Shown here one piece after another: positions 61,551 through 64,000 of a DNA stretch of 64,000 nucleotides. Every line of letters begins with the position of its first letter. Position 1 is the stretch's first letter. The notes beneath the pieces are model-generated. The model was not told the origin of the DNA, ran no database searches, and was given only the letters and a program-made list of their open reading frames with translations. The stretch is from G963923945 sp965199175 (GTDB lineage Bacteria > Pseudomonadota > Alphaproteobacteria > G963923945), in the NCBI GenBank assembly GCA_965199175.1, contig OZ240684.1, forward strand, positions 1 through 64,000, read 5' to 3'. A program made the translations under genes and the position numbers.

Positions 61551-62254
61551 GGGTGATCACAGAAACCATTGAGAAAATACCCCTGGCTGCGTCGGGTGCA
61601 GATGTAATGGGGGGTTTTGGTATTTTCTTCGATTTTACGGCGTAAACGGGCAATTTGTACATCAATACTCCGGCCTGATTTGTGTAATCCCATAGAGCGT
61701 TGCAAAACCCTGCGTCCGACCGGCGTTCCGACATGATGGGCAAGAACGCTTAGCAGTGCGGTTTCACTTTCAGTCAGATGAATTTTTTCCTGGTTTTTCA
61801 GCAGTTCGCCGTTGGAGGTATTGAAACGATACTCTCCGAAATAAATCAATGTCGGGGGATCATCATGAGCCGGTTGTTGTTGTGTTGAGGCGGTCCGTTT
61901 AAGGATTGCCTGGACACGCATGACCAATTCCCGGGGTTCAAATGGTTTACAGAGATAGTCATCAATGCCGCTGCGAAAACCATTGATGCGATCTTCAGGC
62001 TGGCTCATCGCTGAGAGCATCAGGATCGGTGTATCGTCATTGATACGCAGAGTTTTGGCAAACGTAATTCCCGATTCCTGAGGCATCATGACATCAAGAA
62101 TAATCGCATCAAAGCGCAATCCCTGTAGTGTGGCCCGGGCGGTTTCAGCACTCTCAGCCATCGTGACCCGGAAGCCCTGATCATGCAGATAATCACGTAA
62201 CAAGGCCCTGAGCCGGGCATCATCATCAATGATCAGGAGATGCGGCGGTTCCAT
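61547..62254 (-). CDS. ompR: OmpR-family response regulator
   Basis: 235 residues. Acidic pair D10-D11-D12, phospho-acceptor D54 (IILDVMMPQESG), Lys in DDYLCKPFEPREL, and a C-terminal DNA-binding domain with LTESETALLSVLA and SIDVQIARLRRKI. ATGA overlap with the kinase gene shows a two-gene operon. The start ATG lies in the first unit of a 13-bp repeat array, so alternative ATGs occur upstream in other frames. Confidence 0.92.
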   Translation of the reverse strand: MEPPHLLIIDDDARLRALLRDYLHDQGFRVTMAESAETARATLQGLRFDAIILDVMMPQESGITFAKTLRINDDTPILMLSAMSQPEDRINGFRSGIDDYLCKPFEPRELVMRVQAILKRTASTQQQPAHDDPPTLIYFGEYRFNTSNGELLKNQEKIHLTESETALLSVLAHHVGTPVGRRVLQRSMGLHKSGRSIDVQIARLRRKIEENTKTPHYICTRRSQGYFLNGFCDHP

Positions 62255-62314
62255 GTTTCAATTCCATGTTTCAGTTCCATGTTTCAATTCCATTTTTTAA
62301 TTCTATTTTTCAAT
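62251..62314. repeat. Tandem 13-bp repeat spanning the ompR start codon
   Basis: On the minus strand ATGGAATTGAAAC-type units follow each other. Plus-strand units CCATGTTTCAATT begin at 62251, 62264 and 62277, with degenerate ones at 62290 and 62303. Each of the first four contains ATGG(A); because 13 is not a multiple of three the extra ATGs fall in different frames. Only the one at 62254 opens the regulator frame. Confidence 0.85.
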
Positions 62315-62796
62315 ACTCAGGCCAGGTCACTCATTTTATCAGGACCATTGAGAAAAGTCGGGCCTGAAAAGGGCTGATTGTTGATGGGAATAAAACAGCC
62401 ATTGATTAGGGAGCATGTCCGGGGACCATTCTGGTGACGGTTCAGGGCAGGTGATTTTTGATTATCTTATGGGGGTATGTCATGGGTTATTCAGTCAGTG
62501 ATATTGACTTAAAATATCGCCGAATGCTAGAAGCAACAAGATTGAGGCATTGGTCACATGCGTTCTTAATCAATGATTTTTGCCCAAACCTGTTCCTGAT
62601 ATGATGGTTGTGCGCCACAGGCAATCGCCTGAACCTGGGAACAGGATGTTTTTTGTGACGGGGTGTTTTTTGTGACGGTGTTTTTTGTGACGGTGTTTTT
62701 GTACAAAGTATTTTGCTGTGGCTGACTTCTGGAATTTTCTTTTTTGATTTCCGGTCTGGTTGATCATGATGTGGCTGGAAATGCCTGCCTGGTGAG
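62315..62796. other. Gap between ompR and ilvE with a 15-bp repeat
   Basis: Divergent control region. 62644-62700 holds four copies of GGTGTTTTTTGTGAC (15-16 bp, last partial). No gene, operator or terminator was assigned. Confidence 0.55.
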
Positions 62797-63729
62797 ATGA
62801 ACAGCATTCTGCCTTTTGATAATCGAGATGGTGATATCTGGCTTGATGGCTGTTTTGTGCCCTGGCCGGATGCTCAGCTGCATGTTCTCAGCCACGGCTT
62901 GCATTATGCCAGCTGTGTTTTTGAGGGGGAACGGGTTTATGATGGTCGTATCTTTGCCCTGCATCAGCATAGCCAACGCTTGATTCACTCTGCCGGGCGG
63001 TTGGGTTTCAGCCTGCCTTATGATGTTGAGACGATTGATGCGGCATGCCGGGATGTGGTTGCGCGGCAGAATATTGTTGATGGTTATGTGCGGCCGGTCG
63101 CCTGGCGGGGGAGTGAAATGATGGCGATTTCGGCCCAGAATTCGAGCATTCATGTGGCGATTGCTGCCTGGCCATGGCCCTCTTATTTTGTCCCGGAAGC
63201 TCAGCTACAGGGCATTCGCCTGACCATATCGCAATGGGTTCGCCCAGCCCCTGATGCGGCCCCGACCGATAGCAAAGCGGCTGGTTTATATATGATTTGC
63301 ACATTGAGCAAACATGCCGCTGAGGCCCAGGGCTATGATGATGCCTTGATGCTTGATTACCGGGGGCAGGTTGCTGAGGCCACCGGGGCCAATTTTTTTA
63401 TGCTGCGTGATGGGGTTCTGGAAACGCCGCCTGCTGACTGTTTTCTGGATGGGATCACCCGGCAGACGGTGATTGCTCTGGCACGTGACATGGGAATTGA
63501 TGTGGTTGAAAAAGCCATTTTACCTGATGATCTGGCTTTTGCTCAGGAGGCTTTTCTGACCGGAACAGCAGTGGAGATCACGCCAATCCGCGAGATTGAT
63601 CAATACCGCCTGACGGTCGGGCCGGTTACCCGGCGTTTGATTGAGGCCTATAGTGCTTTGACCCGGTCCGGTCATTCCCGGGGCGACCAGGATCAGGAAT
63701 CTTCGCCAGCCCATAGTTCAGCGGCCTGA
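62797..63729 (+). CDS. ilvE: Branched-chain amino acid aminotransferase
   Basis: PLP-dependent class IV aminotransferase, last step of Val, Leu and Ile synthesis. Signatures: LHYASCVFEGERVYDGRIF, VRPVAWRGSE, the PLP Lys in TDSKAAGLYM and the EATGANFFML segment. 310 residues. GGTGAG lies just before the ATG. A D-amino acid or aminodeoxychorismate role is less likely given the GLHYASCVFEG motif. Confidence 0.92.
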   Translation: MNSILPFDNRDGDIWLDGCFVPWPDAQLHVLSHGLHYASCVFEGERVYDGRIFALHQHSQRLIHSAGRLGFSLPYDVETIDAACRDVVARQNIVDGYVRPVAWRGSEMMAISAQNSSIHVAIAAWPWPSYFVPEAQLQGIRLTISQWVRPAPDAAPTDSKAAGLYMICTLSKHAAEAQGYDDALMLDYRGQVAEATGANFFMLRDGVLETPPADCFLDGITRQTVIALARDMGIDVVEKAILPDDLAFAQEAFLTGTAVEITPIREIDQYRLTVGPVTRRLIEAYSALTRSGHSRGDQDQESSPAHSSAA

Positions 63730-63799
63730 TACCGGCTTTGCTCATTGTGACCGTTTCATGCGCCGGTTTCCGTATCGGTTTTTCGGGACCGGTTTTTTT

Positions 63800-63909
63800 C
63801 AGGGCTGAATGTGAGGATGTTCAGGAATATGAGGATGTTCAAAGGTGGAGGGCATGGCTCTTTAAGAGGGTTATTTTATTTTTAGGTTTTTTACGTTTTT
63901 TACGTTTTT
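63800..63909. repeat. Tandem repeats after ilvE
   Basis: Two copies of TGAGGATGTTCAGGAATA (63812 and 63830, second partial) and, at about 63884-63908, three TTTTTTACG units. They lie between ilvE and the stop codon of the converging gene at the right edge. Confidence 0.6.
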
Positions 63910-64000
63910 TTATGTCTTTTGTGTCTGCCGGTGTGGTTCTTCCCAATATTGGGCGGCATCTTCATCCTCCTGGCGTGCCTCGACCCAACGGCAGCCCTCA
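63910..64000 (-). CDS. C-terminal end of an unidentified protein (runs off the right edge)
   Basis: On the minus strand an open frame ends RWVEARQEDEDAAQYWEE, then PHRQTQKT and TAA at 63910-63912. The composition (Glu, Asp, Arg, Gln) looks like a real charged C-terminus. 29 residues only, so the family cannot be named. Confidence 0.5.
   Translation of the reverse strand, partial: EGCRWVEARQEDEDAAQYWEEPHRQTQKT

Overview
The window is chromosomal DNA of mid G+C content from an alphaproteobacterium. Evidence for this is the gene order: prs-rplY-pth-ychF, lgt-midA-pgeF, ybjN-proC, a complete tad/cpa pilus locus, a phasin gene and a GltBD/glutamate dehydrogenase pair. The block mtnP-mtnA-class II aldolase has the order known from Rhodospirillum rubrum, so a Rhodospirillales-like organism is plausible, but the sequence does not fix the genus.

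Layout. 1-10.3 kb is a Flp/Tad type IVb pilus locus on the minus strand: pilin Flp, prepilin peptidase CpaA, CpaB, secretin CpaC, lipoprotein CpaD, CpaE and the start of CpaF, preceded by two TadE-like pseudopilins and a vWA TadG. A 240-base block with only 26 G/C bases separates the pilin from cpaA. A second TadG lies at 12.9-14.3 kb, beyond an aquaporin gene and asd. 14.4-17.1 kb holds an esterase, an HNH nuclease, DsbB and a YqaA-type membrane protein. tRNA-Leu(CAA) is followed by a two-gene unit, a Panacea-domain protein and a small membrane protein, that looks like a toxin-antitoxin or defence module. 18.8-24.2 kb carries polyphosphate metabolism (ppk1-ppx), a SixA-type phosphatase and a TerB-like protein. 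24.3-33.9 kb is nitrogen assimilation (gltB-gltD, gdhA) with a lone FliN-family gene between. 34.4-38.1 kb has a coiled-coil protein, a FemAB-like acyltransferase, tRNA-Ala(CGC), yggT and folD. A decayed ATP-dependent PEP carboxykinase gene follows (four frameshifts and one nonsense codon). 40-45.3 kb holds an AmpG-like transporter, a PCuAC copper chaperone and a large solitary type IIG-like restriction-methylase. 45.5-48.2 kb is methylthioadenosine salvage. 48.2-54.7 kb is housekeeping. The right end has ybjN-proC, a phasin gene with a good promoter and two operator-like palindromes, an orphan OmpR-type regulator with cytochrome b561, an EnvZ/OmpR-type pair, ilvE and the tail of an unidentified gene.

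The most unusual feature is not a gene. Most of the larger intergenic regions contain their own unrelated short tandem duplication, two to five copies of a 12-20 bp unit, and one 55-bp unit. Several span a start or stop codon. Similar repeats inside reading frames (ppk1, midA, a tadE gene) use units of 12 or 15 bp and keep frame. This suggests a genome-wide tendency to short tandem duplication.

All calls rest on reading the sequence and family knowledge; no searches were run.
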